NCBI RefSeq assembly: GCF_047675955.1
Contig: NC_132931.1
Coordinates: 3,162,001 to 3,226,000, forward strand
DNA: 64,000 nt
Direction of reading: 5' to 3'
Source of the DNA: Chlorocebus sabaeus
Taxonomy: Eukaryota; Chordata; Mammalia; Primates; Cercopithecidae
A model generated the notes under the pieces. The model searched no databases and was not told where the DNA came from. It was given only the letters and a program-made list of their open reading frames with translations. Both the position numbers and the translations under genes were made by a program. Shown in pieces: positions 1-11,460 of this stretch. The first letter of the stretch is position 1, and each line of letters starts with the position of its first letter.

Positions 1-320
1 TGGGCAAAAGCAAACACCAAGAAAATAAGGCCATGTTAATTTCAGGAAGATGAAATTCAGCGCTTGCTACACCTATAAAAATCAGAGACCTACAGTAAGT
101 CATTCTCACCACTTTTTCTAAAACTAGCACAGAAAAGTTATACTCTCAAGAACAGTGACTTCACTTTCTTGAACATCCTTCTTCAAGGACAATTTCCAAA
201 TGTTTTAAGGAATGCTTCTGGCATACCGTGGCCATCTATTCAACCAGTTTAAGACCGAGGTCATGTGTAGGCTTTGGGTAGAGTTTTGTCAGAGTCCGAT
301 GTACTGGGGACAGTTTAGAT
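1..320. other. Unique sequence at the left edge
   Basis: I see no repeat, exon-like frame or RNA gene here. The block ends at a TSD that flanks the next element. Confidence 0.5.
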
Positions 321-473
321 CACTGGTTTTCCAACTTGAGTAGCATCAGAACCAACTGGGGAACTTGGGAAAACAGGCACACAAAAAAGTAATAGAACTT
401 AAACTATTAAGTTTAGTTAATAGTAATAGAACTAAAACTATTAAACAACTTGGCCTTACTTCCAGAGTTTCTT

Positions 474-763
474 TCTTTTTTCTTTGAGACGGAGTCTCGC
501 TCTGTGGCCAGGCTGAAGCGCAGTGGTGTGATCTCAGCTCACTGCAACCTCCGACTCCCGGGTTCAAGCGATTCTCCTATCTCAGTCTCCTGAGTAGCTG
601 GAATTACAGGATTGTGCCACCACATTCAGCTAGTTTTTGAATTTTTAGTAAAGACAGGGTTTCACCATGTTGGCCAGGATGGTCTCGATCTCCTGACCTC
701 GTGATGTGTCCACCTCGGCCTTCTAAAGTGCTGGGATTACAGGCATGAGCCACAGCGCCCAGC
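474..763 (-). mobile_element. Alu, full length, minus strand
   Basis: T-rich tail, then antisense right and left monomers, ending at the Alu head near 763. The TSD ccagagtttctt occurs at 462-473 and 764-775, so it inserted into the surrounding hAT element. Confidence 0.95.
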
Positions 764-814
764 CCAGAGTTTCTTAATCTGGGGGCTGAGGATGTGTATT
801 TCTTTCTTTTCTTT

Positions 815-1111
815 ATTATTTATTTATTTGTTTATTTTTGAGACAGGCTCTTGCTCTGTTGCCAAGGCTGGAGTGCAGCAGCACAATCATAGCTCACTGC
901 AGCCTTGAACTCCTGAGTTCAAGAGATCCTCCTCCTTCAGCTTCCTAAATAGCAGGGGCCACCATACCCCACTAATTTTTAAAGTTTTTGTGGAGACATG
1001 GTCTTGTTATGGTGTCCAGGCCAATCTCAAACTCCTGGCCTCAAGTTATCTGCCAGCCTCAGCCTCCCAAACGGCTGGGATTGCAGGCAGAGCCACTCAC
1101 TGTGCCTGGCC
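815..1111 (-). mobile_element. Old Alu (AluJ-type), minus strand
   Basis: Full dimer with old-type positions such as cttgaactcctgagttcaag. Its tail is a degenerate TTTATT run. The flanks gtatttcttt and gcatttcttt are remnants of the TSD inside the hAT element. Confidence 0.92.
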
Positions 1112-1139
1112 AAGAATCTGCATTTCTTTTTCTTTTCAT

Positions 1140-1435
1140 TTCCTTTTTTGAGACAGGGTCTTGCTCTGTTGCCCACGCTGGAGTGCATTGGCACAGTCTC
1201 GGCTCACCACAGCCTCTGCCTCCTGGGTTCAAGCAATCCTCCCACCTCAGCTTTCTGAGTAGCTGGGGCTACAGGTGTGTGCCACCATGCCTGGCTAAAT
1301 TTTTCAAAATTATTTTGTAGAGATGGTGTCTTGCTATATTGCCCAGGCTGGTCTCAAACTCTCGGCCTCAACGGATCCTCCCACCTTGGCCTCCCAAAAT
1401 GTTGGGATTACAGGTATGAGCCACTGCACCTGGCT
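1140..1435 (-). mobile_element. Alu (J/S-type), minus strand
   Basis: Complete antisense Alu dimer after a CT-rich tail, ending cactgcacctggct. It is the third Alu within the interrupted hAT element. Confidence 0.92.
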
Positions 1436-1479
1436 CCTAAAATGTAAAATGTAATGGCTTTTAGAATGTTCACAGAATT

Positions 1480-1652
1480 GTGTGGGACTACGGGTGTGTG
1501 CCACCAGTTTGGCTAAGTATTAACTTTTTATTTGCCATAAAGACGAGGTCTCACTGTATTGCCCAGGATGGTCTTGAACTCCCGGGCTCTAGTGATCCTC
1601 CTGTCTCCACCTCTCAACGTCCTGGGATGGTAGGCATGAGCTCCTACACCCA
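1480..1652 (-). mobile_element. Partial Alu (left-monomer portion), minus strand
   Basis: Antisense left-monomer and linker sequence without the right monomer. It is strongly diverged, so it is probably an old AluJ fragment. The hAT sequence resumes directly after it. Confidence 0.85.
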
Positions 1653-1890
1653 ACTAAGCATCTGCATTTCTAAGAAGTTCCCAGGGGATGCTTCTGCTGT
1701 GGTTCAGGAAGCATATTTTGAGAACCACTGGCTTAGATGGTTTATTCCTACTGATCCAAACATCCCCAGGTGAATCAAGAAATGAGCCCAGGTGAAAATA
1801 GATCCCATCAGAGAAGAGATCCAGTCTCTGCTGCCACCTCACTGGCCTGAAAACCAAGCCTTGCATTGCAGGGCTGGTGGATGTGGTCTG

Positions 1891-2263
1891 TGATGTGGTT
1901 TGGCTCTATGTCCCCACCCAAATCTCATCTTGTAGCTCCCATAATTCCCACATGTTGTGGGAGGGACCCAGTGGGAGATGACTGAATTATGGGGGAGGGT
2001 CTTTCCTGTACTGTTTTCATGGTAGCGAATAAGTCTCACAAGATCTGATGGTTTGATAAGGGGAAACCTGTTTCGCTTGGCATTCATTCTCTCTTTGCCT
2101 GTTGCCATCCATGTACAACATGACTTGCTCCTCCTTGCCTTCCACCATGATTGTGAGGCTTCCCCAGCCACGTGGAACTGTAAGTCCGATCAAACCTCTT
2201 TCTTTTGTAAATTGCCTAGTCTCCAGTATGTCTTTATCAGCAGCATTCAAATGGAGTAATACA
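1891..2263 (+). mobile_element. THE1-type MaLR solo LTR
   Basis: Starts TGATGTGGTTTGGCT, carries the THE1 landmarks (tccccacccaaatctcatctt, ccatgattgtgaggc, cccag-like 3' end) and ends taataca. The perfect 5-bp TSD gtctg at 1886-1890 and 2264-2268 marks a full-length solo LTR. Confidence 0.93.
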
Positions 2264-2502
2264 GTCTGTCCGCACCAACAGAAGCCCTGAGAATAAAAAC
2301 CTCCATTTCCTGCATTTTCTCAGGAAGGGCCAACCATGCTCAAGAGGGTTTGAGGACTCTCTGCATCCAACATTTACACCATGCCAAGGAACTCACAGAA
2401 ACCCTGTGTGTTTGCAGCATGGTCTGCTTTCTTCTCCAAGAGAAGACAAAGTCTGGATCCGCAGGCTCCACAGTATTCCACAAAGAGCATTAGACGGAAC
2501 GT

Positions 2503-2660
2503 CAGGGGCCTGGGTTTTGTTCTTGGCCTCATCACTAATTACCTCAATGACCTTGGCAAATCCCTTAATCTCACTGTACTTTGATTTTTTTTGTTTGTTT
2601 GTTTGTAAAAATGAGACATTTGGATAAGAAGCTTTCCAGGGGCCCTTATGATCTAATGTT
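2503..2660 (+). repeat. MIR SINE, plus strand
   Basis: Matches the MIR core in order: cctgggttttg, accttggcaaatcccttaatctc and gtaaaaatgagacat. A small TTTG expansion near 2587-2606 has grown inside it. Confidence 0.75.
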
Positions 2661-2663
2661 CTG

Positions 2664-4020
2664 TGACTCCTAGAAACAAAACTTTAGGGGAATAAAAAAT
2701 AATCTCTATGATTATGAAAGCACTCACTCAACAGTTACACTTTTAATACAGACCATCTGTTACTGTTTCAGATGTGTCATAAACACAACAATGCCATCAG
2801 CTGGGAATCTGGGTTTCCTTCTTGCGGCATGATTGATGATATTCAATCTGCCACCAAAAGCGTCAGGAAGAAACCATTTTTTCTGAGCAACCCAGCATGG
2901 TGAAACCCACTGGGCTCAGGGCCTGGGCCTGAGAAGGCCAGGAAGCAAAAACAGACCTGAGAAATGTAAGTTGACGGCTGGCTCAGAACTGCGTTCAGCC
3001 ACAGTGATCTGATTTCACTGCAGTCCTTACCCGCGGGAGGCAGAAAGCCTGCCATGTCAGCACAAGGGGGCTCCAAGCCCTTCCACAGAGAAGGTGTGAA
3101 TAGCAATAGTTAATACAAAGATGTGTCTCCAGGCAGGTTCTGCAAATCTTTTGTGGTCCAGGACAGATGAACATGAATGGCAGATGAAGGAAAGGGCCTC
3201 TTCCTGCTGGGAAAGGAGGTGGTCAAAGGGAAGGTGGCCTTTATATTGGGCAGACCTGGCTGCTCTGTCCACCTGTGGACAGATATTCTAAGCCTAGTCT
3301 TGGCCTAACTCACCAGCACACAGCCCTAGAACCTGATTTGGGGGAAAAAAAAATAAGATATGGGATCTATGTGAGCATCCATGCCTTAGCCCTTCTGAGC
3401 TACAAAGAAGTGTGCATGACAAGCTGGAATTGCAGCATCCAATACCACACATACGTGCATGTGCATACACTTATTCAATGAAAATGCATGGCACACACAT
3501 CTAGAATTTTCTGTGGCTCCCAGGACCCTCAGCCATCTTCCATGGGCAGCTTTCATTCTCCTCCCTCGCCTACCTGGAGATCAGCTTTGCACTTCTGACA
3601 GTGTCTGAAGACTAAACTGACCCCTTATCAGATTCTACTGCAGGTGAATCAGAAAGGAGTGACATCGTCTGCCACTCAAAAAAACTCAAGCCAAGTTTAG
3701 CCCCTAGTTACTCGTGTTCCTCTTCTCCTAGTCTCTCTTCCTGACACTGCTTTTGCTGGGTCTATGCATCCCGTGGCCCCATCCCCTCCTGCCATATGCT
3801 TGCTCCCACCTCCTAAACCCACCTGCCCTCCCACCTCAAGCCTAGTAATCTTTCCAAGGACCACACTGATGGAGAATAAAGAGTTCGCCAGGATTCCAGG
3901 GCCAGGCAGCGTGGCCCCTCCATCTACTGCCTTTCCCATCATCCAAGCAAGTATGTTTTCCAGCCTCCACATACACCATGCAGCTTCCTACCTCCTTTGC
4001 CTGCCCATGCTGGTCTCATT
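2664..4020. other. Unique sequence, 1.36 kb
   Basis: No repeat family, conserved-looking open frame or RNA gene seen. Frames here are short and lack splice context. Confidence 0.5.
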
Positions 4021-4024
4021 CCAC

Positions 4025-4101
4025 CTTCTTTTTCCTTTCTTTTCCTTTCTTTCTTTTCTTTCCTTCTGTCTTTCCTCTCTTTCTCTTCTCTCCTTCTCTC
4101 T

Positions 4102-4136
<35 letters not shown>

Positions 4137-4138
4137 TT
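4025..4138 (+). repeat. Polypyrimidine tract with (CT)n core
   Basis: About 114 bases that are nearly all C and T, with one G near 4070. TTTC-type units grade into (CT)n at roughly 4098-4133. It abuts the T-rich tail of the next minus-strand Alu, so it probably grew from that tail. Confidence 0.9.
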
Positions 4139-4413
4139 TGTTTTATTGACAAGTCTCACTCTCGCCCAGGCTGGAGTGCAGTGGCGCGATCTCAGCTCAC
4201 TACAACCTCTGCCTCCTGGGTTCAAGCGATTCGCCTGCCTCCACCTCCCGAGTAGCTGGGATTACAGGTCTGCACCACCACACCCAGCTAATTTTGTGTT
4301 TTCAGTAGAGACAGGGTTTCACCATGTTGGCCAGGCTAGTCTCAAACTCCTGACCTCAGGTGATCCGCTCACCTCGGCCTCTTAAAGTGCTGGAATTACA
4401 GGCATGAGCCCAC
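4139..4413 (-). mobile_element. AluS-type, minus strand
   Basis: Near-complete antisense Alu (gctggagtgcagtggcgcga, cctcccgagtagctgggatt). The 5' head is cut after ggcatgagccc. Confidence 0.92.
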
Positions 4414-4529
4414 CTTTTTAACATAGAATTCTAGCACGTTTTATATAGGAGGCATCCTTGGAAAGCCCATGAAAGATCAGAAGTCTCCAACTCTAGACCC
4501 CCGTGAGACCCTGTGCACACGCTGGGCTA

Positions 4530-4670
4530 TTCTAACCCACTATGTTACAATCACCTATCTGTATGGAGGTCTCCCTCATAGACTGAGCTCTTTGAGGGCT
4601 GGGACTGCCTCTTGCTGGTTTCTCAGAGCCTCTATGAAGCTCAGCACATAGTAAGTAATCAGTATAATGG
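4530..4670 (+). repeat. L2 3' end, plus strand
   Basis: Ordered L2 3' landmarks: gactgagctctttgagggctgggactg, then cagcacatagtaagtaatcag. Diverged. Confidence 0.65.
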
Positions 4671-4899
4671 TTTTTCTGCAAGATTTTAATATATCATGCT
4701 GAACCATCTTTAGACCTTCTTTCTTTTATTATTTTATTGGAGATATTTTCATATATCCTGAATTAACTTCATTCATTCAATTTATTGAACAGCTACACTA
4801 ACGATCACAATTATTAAAACAATAATGGACTGAATGCCTTCTAGGTGCAATACAGACTGGACACAAAAAGGGAGGGCAAGATTCTAACTTAAAATTCTA

Positions 4900-5198
4900 A
4901 CCTGGGCATGGTGGCTCACACCTGCAATCCCAGCACTTTGGGAGGCTGAGGCAGGCAGGTCATCTGAGGTCAGGAGTTTGAGACCAGCCTGGCCAATATG
5001 GTAAAACCCTGTCTCTACTAAAAACACAAAAATTAGCTGGGCAGGGTGGTGCGCACCTGTAGTCCCAGCTACTTGGGAGGCTGAGGCACGAGAATCGCTT
5101 GAACCTGGGAGGTGGAGGTTGCAGTGAGCGGAGATCATGCCACCACACTCCAGCCTGGGCAACAGAACAAGACTGCGTCTCAAAAAACAAAACAAAAA
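4900..5198 (+). mobile_element. AluS-type, plus strand
   Basis: Complete dimer with an A-rich tail (aaaaaacaaaacaaaaaaa). The TSD aaaattcta occurs at 4891-4899 and 5199-5207. Confidence 0.95.
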
Positions 5199-5207
5199 AA
5201 AATTCTA

Positions 5208-6473
5208 GAGGAAAAATTCAATAGAGCTCAGAGACTGGTGGAAGTGACAGACACACAGAATTTAGTAACTAGTAAGGCAAAGGAAATGACACTTGTGGTG
5301 TAGATGAAAGGACTGAAGAGAGATTACAGTTTGATAGAAGTAAGTGTTTGATAAATGAATGACTGGATAAATTAATGAATATTGCTGCTGACTTCTACAA
5401 GATAATGGACCCCACTCCTTTCTGCTCTCTCTCTCTCCTCCCCACCCCTCTCAAATCCTGCATCCCTGCGTTTATCTGGTAGTTACACAGCCTACTTGGA
5501 ACACTGCTGAGCCCAGTTCCAGATCACACTTCTCTCCTTGTCACAGTCCCTGAGCTAGCTGGACTTGCACCTGGTCTCACCTGTTCTTTTCCGCCCTGAA
5601 ACCGCCCAAGCTTGAGGGTAACACATTAACTTGGAAAACAGAAAGATGCCTAAATAATCCTCAGCCATGACACTGACGAATCCTGTGGCTTTCTGGAAGG
5701 AAGAAATGATGTCTTTCACCTCTCACTGCCTTCCAGGACAGCTGGCAGAATGTGTGGTTACAAAACGAATGAATGTGAGAAGGGAGAAATTAATTGCCCA
5801 TTCTTTTGATTAAATCCTTTACCTAATCCAAGCAAGAGACTGGGAAAAATAGGCATGAGACTATTTACTGGAACCCAGAGTTTCTTCCGACTCCCTTCCA
5901 GGCAAAGGTTTTAATCTTGCCTGGCAGTGGGTTTTTAAAAATATGTGTTGTTCAGAACATCTATCCTTTCTCCCTCCGCCCAAGGAGAAATGTGGGAGTA
6001 TATCCAAATCCTGTTTAGAGAAAGCTGCTTTAATATCTATATGGCTATTCTGAAGTTTCCTAGTGACTCACTAAGTGAGGAGACATTTTGGAACTCACAA
6101 TCTCAAGCCATACTGATTTTACTAACTGCTGCTGGACTTGTGTCTCTCGCATGATTAATGGTATCCTAGTTAAATAGCACAGTTTATCCAGGACTCTGAG
6201 AAACACCACAGTCAAAGCACGGCACATACTGATGGCTTGAAGTGATGGTACATCAGCCATCCAGAGTTCCTTGGGGAAAACAATTTCCAGATTAGATCTT
6301 GGATCCCAAAGGAAAGAACAAGTAGAAATGATGATATGAAGGTAATTGTCTTCTTTAGAAACCAAGGGAAACAGGAAATGTACAGACCCAGTAGAAAATA
6401 AGAAAGAAGACGCCTGAGGTAGAAATTACTGATGAGCATTCTCACACGGTATTTCTATTTTTATAAATTAGAT
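5208..6473. other. Unique sequence, 1.27 kb
   Basis: No Alu, L1 or LTR sequence recognised. The first 180 bases have weak resemblance to an ancient repeat. No coding or RNA gene supported. Confidence 0.5.
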
Positions 6474-7010
6474 CAGATCATGTCACGCCCCTGCTTAAAA
6501 CCCTCTAAAGGCTTCTCCCTTGAGCTAAGAATAAGATGCTGCTTCCACGTCCTGGCAAGGAAGGAATGCATGCCCTGGCCCTGTCCTCTTTCTCTTCTCC
6601 TCTCACTGGCTCCAGTCTCCCTGGATGGCATCTAGTTTCCAGACCAGGGACACATGCTGTCTCCCCCAGGGGCCTTTCATGAGCTGCTCCCTCTGAGATA
6701 AGAATTCGTCACCCAAACCTGTTCCCCACAGCTCATCGTTCCTGTCATTCGCACCTGCAGTGGTCCCCATGTGTCACACTTATGACACCATATCCAACTT
6801 TCTGCATAATTTACATCACAGGCTCAGGTTTTCTGTTTTTGTTTACTTGGGAATGAGATGCTTCCATGTCTGTCTCCCTACTGTAGTGTGTAAATGCCAT
6901 GGAAAAAAGGTTATTCCCTGTATTGATCACCACCAATTTCTCTAAACCTAGAACAGCCCCTGGGGCAAGGAGTTGACAGTCAGTGAATATTTTTTATTAA
7001 ATGCTTGAAC
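6474..7010 (+). repeat. L2 LINE fragment, plus strand
   Basis: Begins with the L2 landmark catgtcacgcccctgcttaa and aaccctctaaaggcttctccc. It continues through ccctggccctgtcctctttc and ends in a 3'-end-like stretch with tcagtgaatattttttatta. Order and strand are consistent over 530 bases, with strong divergence. Confidence 0.75.
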
Positions 7011-7146
7011 TCCATTATCCTATATCCCTCTTGAAGTCTTATATAGCAGTGATGTCTAATCTAGTAAGAAAAGCAACCACCAATATGACTGAAAATTAAA
7101 TTCAAAAAATGCTGGCTACAAAGACACTCCAAAGTTCAGTCATTCC

Positions 7147-7160
7147 TATATATATATATA
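7147..7160 (+). repeat. (TA)7 microsatellite
   Basis: Uninterrupted TA repeat in an otherwise unassigned 220-bp stretch between L2 and MLT1. Confidence 0.85.
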
Positions 7161-7231
7161 AAAAGCTACACAGTAAAATCAAGGTAAGGTGGGCTAAAAC
7201 AGCAGGGGAAACACTGGTCCTCTCCCAAGGA

Positions 7232-7598
7232 TGTTACGGAGTGATTGCTTGTGTGCTCCAAAATTCCTATATTGAAGTGCTACCCCCCAGTATAATGGTA
7301 GTAGCAGGTCAGGACTTTGGGAGGTGATTAGGTTTCAAAGTGGTGATGTGAGTGGAGCCCCCATGATGAAATTAGTATCCTATAAGAAGAAAAGATTGGA
7401 GCCCTCTCTCTTCCCACCATGTGAGGACACAGCCAGAAGGTGGCTGTCTGCAAACCAGGAAGAGAGCCCCCATCAGAAACTGACCATGCTGATGCCCTGA
7501 CCTTGAACGTCCCAGCTTCAGAACTGCGAGAAATAAATGTCTGTTGTTTAAGCTGCCTAGTCCATGGTATTTTTGTTATGGTCGCTTGAGCTAAGACA
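7232..7598 (+). mobile_element. MLT1-type MaLR LTR, plus strand
   Basis: Starts tgttacggagtgattgcttg. It carries the MLT1 landmarks ttgggaggtgattagg, ccaccatgtgaggacacag and gaactgcgagaaataaatgt, and ends gagctaagaca. Length of about 367 bases is typical of a complete LTR. Confidence 0.88.
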
Positions 7599-8439
7599 TA
7601 AGAACTTTGACATCCCTACATTACTGTAAAGGAGCCTCTGGGGTGACTTCAAGCTCTGAGCAATGACAACAAGAAATACAATATAAATGTTGGCCAGTAT
7701 GACATTTATCCCAGGTGGCTCAGGAGATTCCACTGAGGGTGCTGTGTGCTCTGAGTGCAGAGAAACCAAGCATGACCCTGGGAGGCTGTAATTGTTTTCT
7801 TGGTAGGTAAAACACAGGAAGTTCAGCCACAAAGGATAAAAATAGTTCTCTTGGAAGTAGGAATCTTGAGTTAGAGCAGCGATGCTGCTCCAGGTGACAG
7901 GAAGCATGGGCAGAATGGGAAGAAATGGAGACCATCCATGGCACAGGTTGGCAGGCAGGGCTGCTCTGGAAAAAAAGTACCTCTGTCCAGCCCTTGGGTT
8001 GATCTCAAGTCACTCAAGTCACTCAAGTCACTCCTGCAAGTTCCTATTTTCTTCAAGGAACCCTATAGACCTGCAGAGCACAAGATGTGTACCTACACCC
8101 CACCTGCATTCTGAAGTAGACCCTAAGAGCTACAGCAACCTACCCGGGAGGCAGGAGAGAAAGTATAGAAGTGCTTTTCTCTACCCCTTAGATGTCCAGG
8201 TGTACTGCAATCAACTTCTCCACTCCAGCTCTGGAATTAAGGGGTTCTACTGCCGATCCCATCATCACATACCAAGGGCTGCTCCACCACTCCTCTGAAA
8301 AAGTGTGACTCAAGTCCTAATCTTTGTCTGCTACTAATCATGGTAGATTCTGAGTGGGAAGGAAAATAAAGTCTCAGGACCCCAAAGTAACTATGCCAAA
8401 GGGGAAAGTTAAGCTTGGGGAGTGAATAATGCAAAAACT
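7599..8439. other. Mostly unique sequence with a small 9-bp tandem repeat
   Basis: No repeat family recognised. At about 8004-8030 the unit tcaagtcac occurs three times in tandem. A plus-strand open frame covers this repeat but shows no domain or coding signature. Confidence 0.5.
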
Positions 8440-8995
8440 GCCCCCTCTCTTTTTTTTCCTAAACAGAAAGCTGCAAGATAGAAGGTTACATATCTCCCCA
8501 AATGGCCTCCTTCACCCTGACAACATAAATTAAAAGCTTACCTTTACAGGTTCTGGAGAAAGACAAGACTAGAAATCATCCCTCTGTCCACCAAGAGTCA
8601 AATGCATATTTGACTTCTTCCTCTACCGTATGTTTATCTTATGTAAAATGCAGTTGACTGATTGCAAGATAAATGCATAATCTACTTTTCCTCTATCCCC
8701 GCCCGCCTTTCATTTTCAACACGTGGATCCAGTGAGTGCTAATGAAAGCCTCATGAGAAAGTGGCTACTTATCTCACTACCTACCTTCACTTTCTTTCTC
8801 TTTCCTCCTTCTCATCCTGCCACTGTTTCCCTTTCAAATATTGAAGTCCTCAAAACCCTCTTTAGAAAAAGCACAGGTCTCAGATCCTACTGTAATTTTT
8901 ATCTCTTTTTATCCAGGTGCGTTCTCACCCCTGGCAAAATAAACCTCTAAATCGATTGAGACGCGTCTCAGACACTTTTTGGTTTACGTGAGCAA
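8440..8995 (+). mobile_element. LTR-like sequence, class-I ERV, family unassigned
   Basis: The 3' end (ctggcaaaataaacctctaaa, then tgagacgcgtctcagacac and tttggttta) is the same polyadenylation-region motif found in the LTR ending at 63815. I infer a solo LTR in plus orientation. The 5' boundary is approximate. Confidence 0.6.
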
Positions 8996-9513
8996 GCACT
9001 AAATTCCTCAATTATCTGAATGAGGAAGGTGATAGCTCTCCTCTCCCCATGGGGAAAGGAACAGAGATTTAAAAAAAGATGAGCCAATTTAAAGAGGGCC
9101 TGTATCCATAAGTAGGGAGTGGGGGTGCTATCCAGGGTCTTATCAGAATCTCAGGGAGTGTTTCTTAGAAGCCCAACCTCAAAAGGCACTATCACCACAT
9201 CTGATGAAGTCCTTTCTTGACCATGAAGCCCACTCAGGAGAAAGTGAAAGACAGAGAGAAACTTAGGTGATGTAGTTTGTTACATAATTAAGAAGCTTCA
9301 GTACAAGACTTGTAGTGTAGACGCAGGGCTGTCCCCTCTATCCCCCTCCAGCTGCACTCTGCTAGCAGGGATCTCCTGGCAGATGCACAGCCCAGTGGAC
9401 TCAGGGCAGAGGGAGATGTGTAGTCCCATAAATGCAAAGCCAACCCTAGCCTCTCCCCAGCTCCTAAGGCATTTCTGTCTCTTTGTATCCTTTGCGAACC
9501 AATCATGGAGTGG
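8996..9513. other. Unique sequence
   Basis: No repeat or gene signature recognised in 518 bases. Confidence 0.5.
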
Positions 9514-9884
9514 TGTATTAGTCTGTTCTCACACAGCTATAAGGACATACCCAAAACTGGGTAATATATAAAGAAAAAGAGGTTTAATGAACTCACAGTT
9601 CCACATGGCTGGGGCGGCCTCACAATCATGGCAAAAAGCAAAGGAGGAGCAAAGGCACATCTTACACGGCAGGAGGCAAGAGAGAATGAAAGCCAAGCAA
9701 AAGGGGAAACCCCTTATCAAACCATCAGATCTCATGAGACTTACACACTATCACGAGAACAGTATGGGAGAAACTGCCTCCATGATTCACTTATCTCCCA
9801 CTGGGTCCCTCCCACAACATGTGGGAATTATGGGAGCTACAATTCAAGATGAGATGTGGGTGGGGACACAGCCAAACCATATGA
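9514..9884 (-). mobile_element. THE1-type MaLR solo LTR, minus strand
   Basis: Starts TGTATTAGTCTGTTCTCACA and ends gccaaaccatat, the reverse complement of a THE1 LTR, with all internal landmarks present. No clean 5-bp TSD is visible. Confidence 0.92.
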
Positions 9885-10462
9885 GGTGATCAGGCTCTGG
9901 TGAGGGAAGTCTCACTGTCCAACTGAAACTGAGCAAAGCAAGACAGTAATTCTGGCAACTGCAAACCAAGAAGTTCGAATGTATACTTTAGAGAAAGGAA
10001 GCCATTAGAGACAGAGCCAGGCTGAGCAAGGCATTAGATTAGAACACATTTCAGAAAGATAAGCTCGATTTCCAGTGACAGGCTGGACACGCACGGAGGT
10101 CATGGGGCCAATTAGGAGATTTTTACCAAAAGAGATGGATGATGAGATGGGCACTGGATGAGGATGGGCGGGAGAAGAGAAGACAGATGGTAGAGATTTA
10201 CAATAGTAGATCCATCAGGACTCAGTGCCTACATCTCAAGGAAGGCACTGGGGACAGCAGTACCCCAGGCCCCAAAAAGGGCCCTCCACCCTTCACTGTT
10301 TATGAGCTCAACAGTTTCCTACCTTTCACTGGGTTAGCGTCTACCTCTTTGGGTCAGGTTAGACCACAATGCCATCATTGATCATTCCCAGCTGGGCTCA
10401 GGTCCGTCCCCATGTGCTCCCATAATGCCTCTTAGAGGAATATCACTTACCCCATCGTGCAG
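9885..10462. other. Unique sequence
   Basis: No repeat or gene signature recognised in about 580 bases. Confidence 0.5.
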
Positions 10463-10771
10463 TTTTTTGTTGTTGGTGTTGTTTTTTGAGACAGGGTTTT
10501 GCTCTGTCACTCAGGCTGCAGTGTGGTAGCATGATCATAGCTCACTGCATCCTCGACCTCCTGGGCTCAAGCGATCCTCCTGCTTTGGCCTCCTGAATTG
10601 CTAGGACTACAGGTACATGCCACCATGCCCAGCTAAATTTTTAAATTTTGTTTTTGTAGAGACAGTCTTGCTGTATTGCCCAGGCTTGTCTCAAACTCCT
10701 GGCCTCAAATGATCCTCCTGCCTTGGCCTCACAAAGTGCTGGGATGACAGGCATAAGCCACCATACCCAGC
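10463..10771 (-). mobile_element. AluJ-type, minus strand
   Basis: Full antisense dimer with J-type positions (cctcgacctcctgggctcaag, ggcctcaaatgatcc) and a TTG-rich tail. Confidence 0.93.
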
Positions 10772-10990
10772 CCTCCACTGTGAACTCCTGTAATTGACTC
10801 ATCTGTTTTCCCAACCAGACCTTACAGAGCGGCAGTGCCATCTGTCTCAGTCATCAGTGAACCCACAGTCCCAGGATACAGCAGCCTTTCTTCCATGTCA
10901 ATTTCTCTTACTAAATTTTCCTACGTGTTTTTTCCCCTAGGAAAAGTTAACTAATACCTTAAAGGATTAAAAAGAAAAAAATAGCCAAGG

Positions 10991-11325
10991 GGCCGGGAGC
11001 AGTGGCTCACACCTGTCTCTCCCAAAGTCTCAGCACTTTGGGAGGCCGAAATGGGCAAATCACTTGAGGTCAGGAGTTCGAGACCAGCCTGGCCAACATG
11101 GTGAAACCCTGTCTCTACTAAAAATACAAAAATTCACCAAGCGTGGTGGTGCATGCCTGTAAACCCAGCTACTCGGGAGGCTGAGGCAGGAAAATCGTTG
11201 GAACCAGGGAGGTGGAGGTTGCAGTGAGCCAAGATGGTGCCACTGCACTCCAGTCTGGACGACAGAGCAAGACTCAGTCTCAAAAAAACCAAAACAAAAA
11301 CAAAAACAAACAAACAAGAAAAACA
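10991..11325 (+). mobile_element. AluS-type, plus strand
   Basis: Head ggccgggagcagtggctcac, complete dimer, and a 45-base tail of AAAAC-type units. The early left monomer has a small rearrangement (ctgtctctcccaaagtctcag). Confidence 0.94.
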
Positions 11326-11334
11326 AGGGAAGAT

Positions 11335-11460
11335 TGAGTTGTTAATCATTCAAGCTGGGTGCAGGGAGGTTTGTTATATTTTTCTCTCTACTTTCGTATA
11401 TGTATAAATTTTCCATAATAAAGAGCTGGAAATGAAAATAAAGTGAAATTGCCAAGAGAG
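11335..11460 (+). repeat. Old L1 3'-end fragment
   Basis: Contains tctctctactttcgtatatg followed by aaattttccataataaagag, which I recognise from old L1M-type 3' UTR ends. Short and diverged. Confidence 0.5.

Larger units (their letters stand above)
321..1730 (+). mobile_element. hAT-Charlie MITE (MER5A/MER58-like) split by four Alus
   Basis: Pieces at about 321-380, 764-814, 1112-1139 and 1653-1730 read in order as one short nonautonomous hAT element. It starts CACTGGTTTTCC and ends GAGAACCACTG, which are complementary hAT-type termini. Flanking 8-mers gtttagat (313-320) and gcttagat (1731-1738) differ at one base and fit the 8-bp TSD of hAT transposons. The intervening sequence is four minus-strand Alus. 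The exact MER family is uncertain. Confidence 0.75.
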
